NCBI RefSeq assembly: GCF_026212465.1
Contig: NC_080050.1
Coordinates: forward strand, 5,116,084-5,180,083
Direction of reading: 5' to 3'
Length of the DNA stretch: 64,000 bases
From: Amaranthus tricolor
Lineage: Eukaryota > Streptophyta > Magnoliopsida > Caryophyllales > Amaranthaceae
This document shows, one piece after another, positions 26,142 to 37,700 of this stretch. The stretch's first letter is position 1, and each line of letters starts with the position of its first letter. The notes beneath the pieces were generated by a model. That model searched no databases. It was not told the DNA's origin and was given only the letters and a program-made list of their open reading frames with translations. A program made the position numbers and the translations under genes.

Positions 26142-26281
26142 CAAATTTGGTTTATTTGGTATATATTATTTCTTTGAATTGGATGGAATTGAAAATCATA
26201 TTCATATGATAGAAATTACGTGTTAAGTTGAGATTTTTTGGGTTTTTAAGCGTTTTTTGCACTTTTGCGCAAAAAGTAGCT
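26142..26281 (+). repeat. Truncated monomer, subtype 6 (140 bp)
   Basis: Sequence runs from 'tcaaatttggttt' straight to 'atttggtatatatt'. About 29 bp of the 'gttttgcacgaaac...cacaacact' block are missing. The same deletion is present at about 20240, 23790, 29500, 32865, 35213 and 37560, once per unit, so it predates amplification of the 14-mer. It is absent from the shortened 7-mer and 6-mer units. Confidence 0.9.
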
Positions 26282-27294
26282 CAAACTTGGTTTGTTTTGC
26301 ACGAAGCTTGGCACACAACACTATTTGGTATATATTATTTTGTTGAAGTGGTTAAAAATTAAAATCATATTTATATGCTAGAAATTACGTGTTAATTTGC
26401 GATTTTATTGGTTTTTAAGCGTTTTTGGCACTTTTGCGCATAAAGTTGCTCAAATTTGGTTTGTTTTACACGAAACTTTGCACACAACACTATTTGGTTA
26501 TATTATTTTGTTGAAGTGGTTAGAATTTAAAATCATATTCATATGCTAAAAATTACGTGTTAAGTTGCGATTTTATTGGTTTTTAAGCGTTTTTGGCACT
26601 TTTGCGTTTAAAGTAGCTAAAACTTGGTTTGTTTTGCACGAAACTTGGCACACAACACTATTTGGTATATATTATTGTGTTGAATTGTTTAGAATAGAAA
26701 ATTATATTCATATGCCTGAAATTACGTGTTAAGTTGCAATTTTATGAGTTTTTAAGCGTTTTTGGCACTTTTGCGCATAAAGTAGCGCAAACTTGGTTTG
26801 TTTTGCATGAAACTTGGCACACAACACTATTTGGTATACATTATTGTGTTGAACTGGGTAGAATTGAAAATCATATTCATATGCTAGATATTACGTGTTA
26901 GGTTTCGATTTTATGGGTTTTTAAGCGCTTTTCACACTTTTGCGCTTAAAGTAGCTCAAACTTGGTTTGTTTTGCATGAAACTTAGAACACAACACTATT
27001 TGGTATATATTATTGTGTTGAAGTGGTAAGAATTTAAAATCATATTCATATGGTAGAAATCACGTGTTAAGTTGTGATTTTAATTGTTTTTAAGCCTTTT
27101 TGGCACTTTTGCGCATAAAGTAGCTCAAACGTGGTTTGTTTTGTACAAAACTTGGCACACAAAACTATTTGGTATATATTATTGCGTTGAAGTTGTTAGA
27201 ATTGAAAATCATATTTATATGCTAGAAATTACGTGTTAAATTGCGATTTTATTGGTTTTTATGCGTTTTTGGCACTTTTGCGCATAAAGTAGCT

Positions 27295-27464
27295 CAAACT
27301 TGGTTTGTTTTGCACGAAACTTGGCACACAACACTATTTGGTATATATTATTGTGTTGAACTGGTTTGAATTGAAAATCATATTCATATGCTAGAGATAA
27401 CGTGTTAAGTTTCGATTTTATGGGTTTTTTAAGCGTTTTTGACACTTTTGCGCATAAAGTAGCT
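27295..27464 (+). repeat. Representative satellite monomer (170 bp)
   Basis: One monomer is measured from 'caaacttgg' to the next 'caaacttgg'. In order it contains a 'ttgttttgcacgaaac' block, 'ggcacacaacactattt', a 'ggtatatattatt' AT core, 'gaattgaaaatcat', the palindromic NdeI site CATATG within 'ttcatatgct', 'acgtgttaag', a T-rich 'ggttttttaagcg' block, then 'cacttttgcgcataaag' with palindromic TGCGCA. The length fits one nucleosome plus linker. In the 14-mer it is subtype 13. Confidence 0.9.
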
Positions 27465-27601
27465 CAAACTTGGTTTGTTTTGCATGAAACTTTGAACACA
27501 ACACTATTAGGTATATATTATTTTTTTGAAGTGGTAAGAATTGAAAATCATATTCATATGCTAGAAATCACGTGTTAAGTTGTGATTTTAATAGTTTTTA
27601 A

Positions 27602-28616
27602 GCTTTATTGGCACTTTTGCGCATAAAGTAGCTTAAACTTGGTTTGTTTTGCACGAAACTTGGCACACAACACTATTTGGTATATATTATTGTGTTGAAG
27701 TGGTTACAATTGAAAATCATATTCATATGCCTGAAATTACGTGTTAATTTGCGATTTTATAGGTTTTTAAGCGTTTTTGTCACTTTTGCGCATAAAGTAG
27801 CTCACACTTGGTTTGTTTTGCATGAAACTTGGCACACAACACTATTTGGTATATATTATTGTGTTGAACAGGTTTGAATTGAAAATCATATTCATATGCT
27901 AGAAATTACGTGTTAGGTTTCGATTTTATGGGTTTTTAAGCGTTTTTCACACTTTTGCGCATAAAGTAGCTCAAACTTGGTTTGTTTTGCATGAAACTTA
28001 GAACACAACACTATTTGGTATATATTATTGTGTTGAAGTGGTAAGAATTTAAAATCATATTCATATGGTAGAAATCACGTGTTAAGTTGTGATTTTAATT
28101 GTTTTTAAGCCTTTTTGGCACTTTTGCGCATAAAGTAGCTCAAACGTGGTTTGTTTTGTACAAAACTTGGCACACAAAACTATTTGGTATATATTATTGC
28201 GTTGAAGTTGTTATAATTGAAAATCATATTTATATGCTAGAAATTACGTGTTAAATTGCGATTTTATTGGTTTTTATGCGTTTTTGGCACTTTTGCGCAT
28301 AAAGTAGCTCAAACTTGGTTTGTTTTGCACGAAACTTGGCACACAACACTATTTGGTATATATTATTGTGTTGAACTGGTTTGAATTGAAAATCATATTC
28401 ATATGCTAGAGATTACGTGTTAAGTTTCGATTTTATGGGTTTTTTAAGCGTTTTTGACACTTTTGCGCATAAAGTAGCTCAAACTTGGTTTGTTTTGCAT
28501 GAAACTTTGAACACAACACTATTAGGTATATATTATTTTTTTGAAGTCGTAAGAATTGAAAATCATATTCATATGCTAGAAATCACGTGTTAAGTTGTGA
28601 TTTTAATAGTTTTTAA
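27602..28616 (+). repeat. Domain B shortened unit, 6-mer (1015 bp), type I
   Basis: The 'gctttattgg' markers at 27602 and 28617 are 1015 bp apart. Subtype 1 leads into a hybrid monomer ('atgcctgaaattacg' joined to 'aggtttttaagcgtttttg', then 'gtagctcacacttgg'), then subtypes 11 to 14. The 'ctcacacttgg' and 'gaacaggtttgaat' signatures are otherwise seen in the left flank near 18.38-18.45 kb. Confidence 0.88.
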
Positions 28617-30964
28617 GCTTTATTGGCACTTTTGCGCATAAAGTAGCTTAAACTTGGTTTGTTTTGCACGAAACTTGGCACACAACACTATTTGGTATAT
28701 ATTATTGTGTTGAAGTGGTTACAATTGAAAATCATATTCATATGCTTCAAATTACGTGTTAATTTGCGATTTTATAGGTTTTTAAGCGTTTTTGTCACTT
28801 TTGCGCATAAACTAGCTCAAAGTAGGTCAAATTTGGTTTGTTTTGCACGACACTTTGCACACAACACTATTTGGTATATATTATTTTGTTGAAGTGGTTA
28901 GAATTGAAAATCATATTCATATGCTAGAAATTACGTGTTAAGTTGCGATTTTATTGGTTTTTGAGCATTTTTGGCACTTTTGCGCATAAAGTAGCTCAAA
29001 CTTGGTTTGTTTTGCAAGAAACTTGGCACACAACACTATTTGGTACATATTATTGTATTGAAGTGTTTAGAATAGAAAATTATATTCATATGCTTGAAAT
29101 TACGTGTTAAGTTGCAATTTTATGGGTTTTTAAGCGTTTTTGGCACTTTTGGCGCATAAAGTAGCGCAAACTTGGTTTGTTTTGCACAAAACTTGGCACA
29201 CAACACTATTTGGTATATATTATTGTGATGAAGTGGTTAGAATTTAAAATTATATTCATATGTTAGAAATTACATGTTAAGTTGCGATTTAATTGGTTTT
29301 TAAGCGTTTTTGGCACTTTTGCGCATAAAGTAGCTCAAACTTAGTTTGTTTTACACGAAACTTGGCATACAACACTATTTAGTATATGTTATTGTGTTGA
29401 AGTGGTTACAATTGCAAATCATATTCATATGCTTGAAATTACGTGTGAATTTGCGATTTTACAGGTTTTTAAGCGTTTTTGGCACTTTTGCGCATAAACT
29501 AGCTCAAATTTGGTTTATTTGGTATATATTATTTCTTTGAATTGGATGGAATTGAAAATCATATTCATATGATAGAAATTACGTGTTAAGTTGAGATTTT
29601 TTGGGTTTTTAAGCGTTTTTTGCACTTTTGCGCAAAAAGTAGCTCAAACTTGGTTTGTTTTGCACGAAGCTTGGCACACAACACTATTTGGTATATATTA
29701 TTTTGTTGAAGTGGTTAAAAATTAAAATCATATTTATATGCTAGAAATTACGTGTTAATTTGCGATTTTATTGGTTTTTAAGCGTTTTTGGCACTTTTGC
29801 GCATAAAGTTGCTCAAATTTGGTTTGTTTTACACGAAACTTTGCACACAACACTATTTGGTTATATTATTTTGTTGAAGTGGTTAGAATTTAAAATCATA
29901 TTCATATGCTAGAAATTACGTGTTAAGTTGCGATTTTATTGGTTTTTAAGCGTTTTTGGCACTTTTGCGTTTAAAGTAGCTAAAACTTGGTTTGTTTTGC
30001 ACGAAACTTGGCACACAACACTATTTGGTATATATTATTGTGTTGAATTGTTTAGAATAGAAAATTATATTCATATGCCTGAAATTACGTGTTAAGTTGC
30101 AATTTTATGAGTTTTTAAGCGTTTTTGGCACTTTTGCGCATAAAGTAGCGCAAACTTGGTTTGTTTTGCATGAAACTTGGCACACAACACTATTTGGTAT
30201 ATATTATTGTGTTGAACTGGGTAGAATTGAAAATCATATTCATATGCTAGATATTACGTGTTAGGTTTCGATTTTATGGGTTTTTAAGCGTTTTTCACAC
30301 TTTTGCGCATAAAGTAGCTCAAACTTGGTTTGTTTTGCATGAAACTTAGAACACAACACTATTTGGTATATATTATTGTGTTGAAGTGGTAAGAATTTAA
30401 AATCATATTCATATGGTAGAAATCACGTGTTAAGTTGTGATTTTAATTGTTTTTAAGCCTTTTTGGCACTTTTGCGCATAAAGTAGCTCAAACGTGGTTT
30501 GTTTTGTACAAAACTTGGCACACAAAACTATTTGGTATATATTATTGCGTTGAAGTTGTTAGAATTGAAAATCATATTTATATGCTAGAAATTACGTGTT
30601 AAATTGCGATTTTATTGGTTTTTATGCGTTTTTGGCACTTTTGCGCATAAAGTAGCTCAAACTTGGTTTGTTTTGCACGAAACTTGGCACACAACACTAT
30701 TTGGTATATATTATTGTGTTGAACTGGTTTGAATTGAAAATCATATTCATATGCTAGAGATAACGTGTTAAGTTTCGATTTTATGGGTTTTTTAAGCGTT
30801 TTTGACACTTTTGCGCATAAAGTAGCTCAAACTTGGTTTGTTTTGCATGAAACTTTGAACACAACACTATTAGGTATATATTATTTTTTTGAAGTGGTAA
30901 GAATTGAAAATCATATTCATATGCTAGAAATCACGTGTTAAGTTGTGATTTTAATAGTTTTTAA
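28617..30964 (+). repeat. Domain B 14-mer unit (2348 bp)
   Basis: A complete unit with all fourteen subtypes in standard order. The subtype-4 to 5 segment has 'tcatatgttagaaattacat' near 29268, shared with the copy at 31980 but not others. That makes this pair closest relatives for the feature. Confidence 0.92.
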
Positions 30965-31979
30965 GCTTTATTGGCACTTTTGCGCATAAAGTAGCTTAAA
31001 CTTGGTTTGTTTTGCACGAAACTTGGCACACAACACTATTTGGTATATATTATTGTGTTGAATTGTTTAGAATAGAAAATTATATTCATATGCCTGAAAT
31101 TACGTGTTAAATTGCGATTTTATTGGTTTTTATGCGTTTTTGGCACTTTTGCGCATAAAGTAGCGCAAACTTGGTTTGTTTTGCATGAAACTTGGCACAC
31201 AACACTATTTGGTATATATTATTGTGTTGAACTGGGTAGAATTGAAAATCATATTCATATGCTAGATATTACGTGTTAGGTTTCGATTTTATGGGTTTTT
31301 AAGCGTTTTTCACACTTTTGCGCATAAAGTAGCTCAAACTTGGTTTGTTTTGCATGAAACTTAGAACACAACACTATTTGGTATATATTATTGTGTTGAA
31401 GTGGTAAGAATTTAAAATCATATTCATATGGTAGAAATCACGTGTTAAGTTGTGATTTTAATTGTTTTTAAGCCTTTTTGGCACTTTTGCGCATAAAGTA
31501 GCTCAAACGTGGTTTGTTTTGTACAAAACTTGGCACACAAAACTATTTGGTATATATTATTGCGTTGAAGTTGTTAGAATTGAAAATCATATTTATATGC
31601 TAGAAATTACGTGTTAAATTGCGATTTTATTGGTTTTTATGCGTTTTTGGCACTTTTGCGCATAAAGTAGCTCAAACTTGGTTTGTTTTGCACGAAACTT
31701 GGCACACAACACTATTTGGTATATATTATTGTGTTGAACTGGTTTGAATTGAAAATCATATTCATATGCTAGAGATAACGTGTTAAGTTTCGATTTTATG
31801 GGTTTTTTAAGCGTTTTTGACACTTTTGCGCATAAAGTAGCTCAAACTTGGTTTGTTTTGCATGAAACTTTGAACACAACACTATTAGGTATATATTATT
31901 TTTTTGAAGTGGTAAGAATTGAAAATCATATTCATATGCTAGAAATCACGTGTTAAGTTGTGATTTTAATAGTTTTTAA
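30965..31979 (+). repeat. Domain B shortened unit, 6-mer (1015 bp), type II
   Basis: It has the same length as the 6-mer at 27602 but a different joint. Here subtype 1 runs into 'gttgaattgtttagaatag' (subtype 9 to 10) at about 31058, then 'atgcctgaaattacgtg', 'aaattgcgattttattgg' and subtypes 11 to 14. Equal length with a different breakpoint shows two separate eight-monomer deletions, or one followed by conversion. Confidence 0.88.
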
Positions 31980-34327
31980 GCTTTATTGGCACTTTTGCGC
32001 ATAAAGTAGCTTAAACTTGGTTTGTTTTGCACGAAACTTGGCACACAACACTATTTGGTATATATTATTGTGTTGAAGTGGTTACAATTGAAAATCATAT
32101 TCATATGCTTCAAATTACGTGTTAATTTGCGATTTTATAGGTTTTTAAGCGTTTTTGTCACTTTTGCGCATAAACTAGCTCAAAGTAGGTCAAATTTGGT
32201 TTGTTTTGCACGACACTTTGCACACAACACTATTTGGTATATATTATTTTGTTGAAGTGGTTAGAATTTAAAATCATATTCATATGCTAGAAATTACGTG
32301 TTAAGTTGCGATTTTATTGGTTTTTGAGCATTTTTGGCACTTTTGCGCATAAAGTAGCTCAAACTTGGCTTGTTTTGCAAGAAACTTGGCACACAACACT
32401 ATTTGGTACATATTATTGTATTGAAGTGTTTAGAATAGAAAATTATATTCATATGCTTGAAATTACGTGTTAAGTTGCAATTTTATGGGTTTTTAAGCGT
32501 TTTTGGCACTTTTGGCGCATAAAGTAGCGCAAACTTGGTTTGTTTTGCACAAAACTTGGCACACAACACTATTTGGTATATATTATTGTGATGAAGTGGT
32601 TAGAATTTAAAATTATATTCATATGTTAGAAATTACATGTTAAGTTGCGATTTAATTGGTTTTTAAGCGTTTTTGGCACTTTTGCGCATAAAGTAGCTCA
32701 AACTTAGTTTGTTTTACACGAAACTTGGCATACAACACTATTTAGTATATGTTATTGTGTTGAAGTGGTTACAATTGCAAATCATATTCATATGCTTGAA
32801 ATTACGTGTGAATTTGCGATTTTACAGGTTTTTAAGCGTTTTTGGCACTTTTGCGCATAAACTAGCTCAAATTTGGTTTATTTGGTATATATTATTTCTT
32901 TGAATTGGATGGAATTGAAAATCATATTCATATGATAGAAATTACGTGTTAAGTTGAGAATTTTTGGGTTTTTAAGCGTTTTTTGCACTTTTGCGCAAAA
33001 AGTAGCTCAAACTTGGTTTGTTTTGCACGAAGCTTGGCACACAACACTATTTGGTATATATTATTTTGTTGAAGTGGTTAAAAATTAAAATCATATTTAT
33101 ATGCTAGAAATTACGTGTTAATTTGCGATTTTATTGGTTTTTAAGCGTTTTTGGCACTTTTGCGCATAAAGTTGCTCAAATTTGGTTTGTTTTACACGAA
33201 ACTTTGCACACAACACTATTTGGTTATATTATTTTGTTGAAGTGGTTAGAATTTAAAATCATATTCATATGCTAGAAATTACGTGTTAAGTTGCGATTTT
33301 ATTGGTTTTTAAGCGTTTTTGGCACTTTTGCGTTTAAAGTAGCTAAAACTTGGTTTGTTTTGCACGAAACTTGGCACACAACACTATTTGGTATATATTA
33401 TTGTGTTGAATTGTTTAGAATAGAAAATTATATTCATATGCCTGAAATTACGTGTTAAGTTGCAATTTTATGAGTTTTTAAGCGTTTTTGGCACTTTTGC
33501 GCATAAAGTAGCGCAAACTTGGTTTGTTTTGCATGAAACTTGGCACACAACACTATTTGGTATATATTATTGTGTTGAACTGGGTAGAATTGAAAATCAT
33601 ATTCATATGCTAGATATTACGTGTTAGGTTTCGATTTTATGGGTTTTTAAGCGTTTTTCACACTTTTGCGCATAAAGTAGCTCAAACTTGGTTTGTTTTG
33701 CATGAAACTTAGAACACAACACTATTTGGTATATATTATTGTGTTGAAGTGGTAAGAATTTAAAATCATATTCATATGGTAGAAATCACGTGTTAAGTTG
33801 TGATTTTAATTGTTTTTAAGCCTTTTTGGCACTTTTGCGCATAAAGTAGCTCAAACGTGGTTTGTTTTGTACAAAACTTGGCACACAAAACTATTTGGTA
33901 TATATTATTGCGTTGAAGTTGTTAGAATTGAAAATCATATTTATATGCTAGAAATTACGTGTTAAATTGCGATTTTATTGGTTTTTATGCGTTTTTGGCA
34001 CTTTTGCGCATAAAGTAGCTCAAACTTGGTTTGTTTTGCACGAAACTTGGCACACAACACTATTTGGTATATATTATTGTGTTGAACTGGTTTGAATTGA
34101 AAATCATATTCATATGCTAGAGATAACGTGTTAAGTTTCGATTTTATGGGTTTTTTAAGCGTTTTTGACACTTTTGCGCATAAAGTAGCTCAAACTTGGT
34201 TTGTTTTGCATGAAACTTTGAACACAACACTATTAGGTATATATTATTTTTTTGAAGTGGTAAGAATTGAAAATCATATTCATATGCTAGAAATCACGTG
34301 TTAAGTTGTGATTTTAATAGTTTTTAA
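31980..34327 (+). repeat. Domain B 14-mer unit (2348 bp)
   Basis: A complete unit in standard order. Private changes are few, such as 'cttggcttgttttgc' near 32365 and 'gttgagaatttttggg' near 32952. Confidence 0.92.
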
Positions 34328-36675
34328 GCTTTATTGGCACTTTTGCGCATAAAGTAGCTTAAACTTGGTTTGTTTTGCACGAAACTTGGCACACAACACT
34401 ATTTGGTATATATTATTGTGTTGAAGTGGTTACAATTGAAAATCATATTCATATGCTTCTAATTACGTGTTAATTTGCGATTTTATAGGTTTTTAAGCGT
34501 TTTTGTCACTTTTGCGCATAAACTAGCTCAAAGTAGGTCAAATTTGGTTTGTTTTGCACGACACTTTGCACACAACACTATTTGGTATATATTATTTTGT
34601 TGAAGTGGTTAGAATTTAAAATCATATTCATATGCTAGAAATTACGTGTTAAGTTGCGATTTTATTGGTTTTTGAGCATTTTTGGCACTTTTGCGCATAA
34701 AGTAGCTCAAACTTGGTTTGTTTTGCAAGAAACTTGGCACACAACACTATTTGGTACATATTATTGTATTGAAGTGTTTAGAATAGAAAATTATATTCAT
34801 ATGCTTGAAATTACGTGTTAAGTTGCAATTTTATGGGTTTTTAAGCGTTTTTGGCACTTTTGGCGCATAAAGTAGCGCAAACTTGGTTTGTTTTGCACAA
34901 AACTTGGCACACAACACTATTTGGTATATATTATTGTGATGAAGTGGTAGGAATTTAAAATTATATTCATATGCTAGAAATTACATGTTAAGTTGCGATT
35001 TAATTGGTTTTTAAGCGTTTTTGGCACTTTTACGCATAAAGTAGCTGAAACTTAGTTTGTTTTACACGAAACTTGGCATACAACACTATTTAGTATATGT
35101 TATTGTGTTGAAGTGGTTACAATTGCAAATCATATTCATATGCTTGAAATTACGTGTGAATTTGCGATCTTACAGGTTTTTAAGCGTTTTTGGCACTTTT
35201 GCGCATAAACTAGCTCAAATTTGGTTTATTTGGTATATATTATTTCTTTGAATTGGATGGAATTGAAAATCATATTCATATGATAGAAATTACGTGTTAA
35301 GTTGAGATTTTTTGGGTTTTTAAGCGTTTTTTGCACTTTTGCGCAAAAAGTAGCTCAAACTTGGTTTGTTTTGCACGAAGCTTGGCACACAACACTATTT
35401 GGTATATATTATTTTGTTGAAGTGGTTAAAAATTAAAATCATATTTATATGCTAGAAATTACGTGTTAATTTGCGATTTTATTGGTTTTTAAGCGTTTTT
35501 GGCACTTTTGCGCATAAAGTTGCTCAAATTTGGTTTGTTTTACACGAAACTTTGCACACAACACTATTTGGTTATATTATTTTGTTGAAGTGGTTAGAAT
35601 TTAAAATCATATTCATATGCTAAAAATTACGTGTTAAGTTGCGATTTTATTGGTTTTTAAGCGTTTTTGGCACTTTTGCGTTTAAAGTAGCTAAAACTTG
35701 GTTTGTTTTGCACGAAACTTGGCAAACAACACTATTTGGTATATATTATTGTGTTGAATTGTTTAGAATAGAAAATTATATTCATATGCCTGAAATTACG
35801 TGTTAAGTTGCAATTTTATGAGTTTTTAAGCGTTTTTGGCACTTTTGCGCATAAAGTAGCGCAAACTTGGTTTGTTTTGCATGAAACTTGGCACACAACA
35901 CTATTTGGTATATATTATTGTGTTGAACTGGGTAGAATTGAAAATCATATTCATATGCTAGATATTACGTGTTAGGTTTCGATTTTATGGGTTTTTAAGC
36001 GTTTTTCACACTTTTGCGCATAAAGTAGCTCAAACTTGGTTTGTTTTGCATGAAACTTAGAACACAACACTATTTGGTATATATTATTGTGTTGAAGTGG
36101 TAAGAATTTAAAATCATATTCATATGGTAGAAATCACGTGTTAAGTTGTGATTTTAATTGTTTTTAAGCCTTTTTGGCACTTTTGCGCATAAAGTAGCTC
36201 AAACGTGGTTTGTTTTGTACAAAACTTGGCACACAAAACTATTTGGTATACATTATTGCGTTGAAGTTGTTAGAATTGAAAATCATATTTATATGCTAGA
36301 AATTACGTGTTAAATTTCGATTTTATTGGTTTTTATGCGTTTTTGGCACTTTTGCGCATAAAGTAGCTCAAACTTGGTTTGTTTTGCACGAAACTTGGCA
36401 CACAACACTATTTGGTATATATTATTGTGTTGAACTGGTTTGAATTGAAAATCATATTCATATGCTAGAGATTACGTGTTAAGTTTCGATTTTATGGGTT
36501 TTTTAAGCGTTTTTGACACTTTTGCGCATAAAGTAGCTCAAACTTGGTTTGTTTTGCATGAAACTTTGAACACAACACTATTAGGTATATATTATTATTT
36601 TGAAGTGGTAAGAATTGAAAATCATATTCATATGCTAGAAATCACGTGTTAAGTTGTGATTTTAATAGTTTTTAA
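34328..36675 (+). repeat. Domain B 14-mer unit (2348 bp)
   Basis: A complete unit in standard order. Small private changes include 'atgcttctaattacg' near 34453, 'ggtaggaatttaaaat' near 34946, 'cacttttacgcataaag' near 35026 and 'ttggcaaacaac' near 35722. Confidence 0.92.
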
Positions 36676-37700
36676 GCTTTATTGGCACTTTTGCGCATAA
36701 AGTAGCTTAAACTTGGTTTGTTTTGCACGAAACTTGGCACACAACACTATTTGGTATATATTATTGTGTTGAAGTGGTTACAATTGAAAATCATATTCAT
36801 ATGCTTCAAATTATGTGTTAATTTGCGATTTTATAGGTTTTTAAGCGTTTTTGTCACTTTTGCGCATAAACTAGCTCAAAGTAGGTCAAATTTGGTTTGT
36901 TTTGCACGACACATTGCACACAACACTATTTGGTATATATTATTTTGTTGAAGTGGTTAGAATTTAAAATCATATTCATATGCTAGAAATTACGTGTTAA
37001 GTTGCGATTTTATTGGTTTTTGAGCATTTTTGGCACTTTTGCGCATAAAGTAGCTCAAACTTGGTTTGTTTTGCAAGAAACTTGGCACACAACACTATTT
37101 GGTACATATTCTTGTATTGAAGTGTTTAGTATAGAAAATTATATTCATATGCTTGAAATTACGTGTTAAGTTGCAATTTTATGGGTTTTTAAGCGTTTTT
37201 GGCACTTTCGCGCATAAAGTAGCGCAAACTTGGTTTGTTTTGCACAAAACTTGGCACACAACACTATTTGGTATATATTATTGTGATGAAGTGGTTAGAA
37301 TTTAAAATTATATTCATATGCTAGAAATTACATGTTAAGTTGCGATTTAATTGGTTTTTAAGCGTTTTTGGCACTTTTGCGCATAAAGTAGCTCAAACTT
37401 AGTTTGTTTTACACGAAACTTGGCATACAACACTATTTAGTATATGTTATTGTGTTGAAGTGGTTACAATTGGAAATCATATTCATATGCTTGAAATTAC
37501 GTGTGAATTTGCGATTTTACAGGTTTTTAAGCGTTTTTGGAACTTTTGCGCATAAACAAGCTCAAATTTGGTTTATTTGGTATATATTATTTCTTTGAAT
37601 TGGATGGAATTGAAAATCATATTCATATGATAGAAATTACGTGTTAAGTTGAGATTTTTTGGGTTTTTAAGCGTTTTTTGCACTTTTGCGCAAAAAGTAG
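36676..37700 (+). repeat. Last recognisable domain B 14-mer, incomplete
   Basis: Subtypes 1 to 6 follow the standard order from the 'gctttattgg' marker at 36676. From about 37.7 kb substitutions accumulate ('cttggaacacaac', 'tttatttgctag', 'ttttatttgttt'). No further 'gctttattgg' marker appears where the next unit would begin (about 39024). The homogenised core therefore ends here. Confidence 0.85.

Larger units (their letters stand above)
25254..27601 (+). repeat. Domain B 14-mer unit (2348 bp), reference copy
   Basis: All fourteen subtypes are present. Distinctive ones are 2 (10-bp insertion 'caaagtaggt'), 4 ('gcacaaaacttgg', 'acatgttaag'), 5 ('cttagtttgttttacacg'), 6 (140-bp truncated monomer), 7 ('gcgcaaaaagtagc', 'cgaagcttgg'), 8 ('ttggttatattatt'), 9 ('gcgtttaaagtagctaaaac'), 12 ('aaacgtggtttg', 'tgtacaaaac') and 14 ('catgaaactttgaacac'). 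Fourteen monomers of 169 bp, less 29 and plus 10, come to about the observed length. Confidence 0.93.

Noticed and set aside
27295..27464. Possible CENP-B box on the minus strand ('tttcgtgcaaaacaaac')
   Set aside because: It fits the TTCG....A half of the known box, but the essential CGGG half is absent ('caaac' instead). Partial matches of this kind are expected by chance.
21344..34171. Recurring 69-codon minus-strand frames starting 'MSKTLKKP'
   Set aside because: Each lies inside subtype 12-13 monomers and coincides with the HOR period. The lysine-rich character comes from translating the T-rich block on the opposite strand.
19233..36951. Repeated 77- and 64-codon plus-strand frames at regular spacing, resembling a small gene family
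   Set aside because: Spacing equals the 2348-bp HOR unit and its variants. The frames cover parts of monomers with no promoter, conserved start context or domain, so they are repeat shadows.
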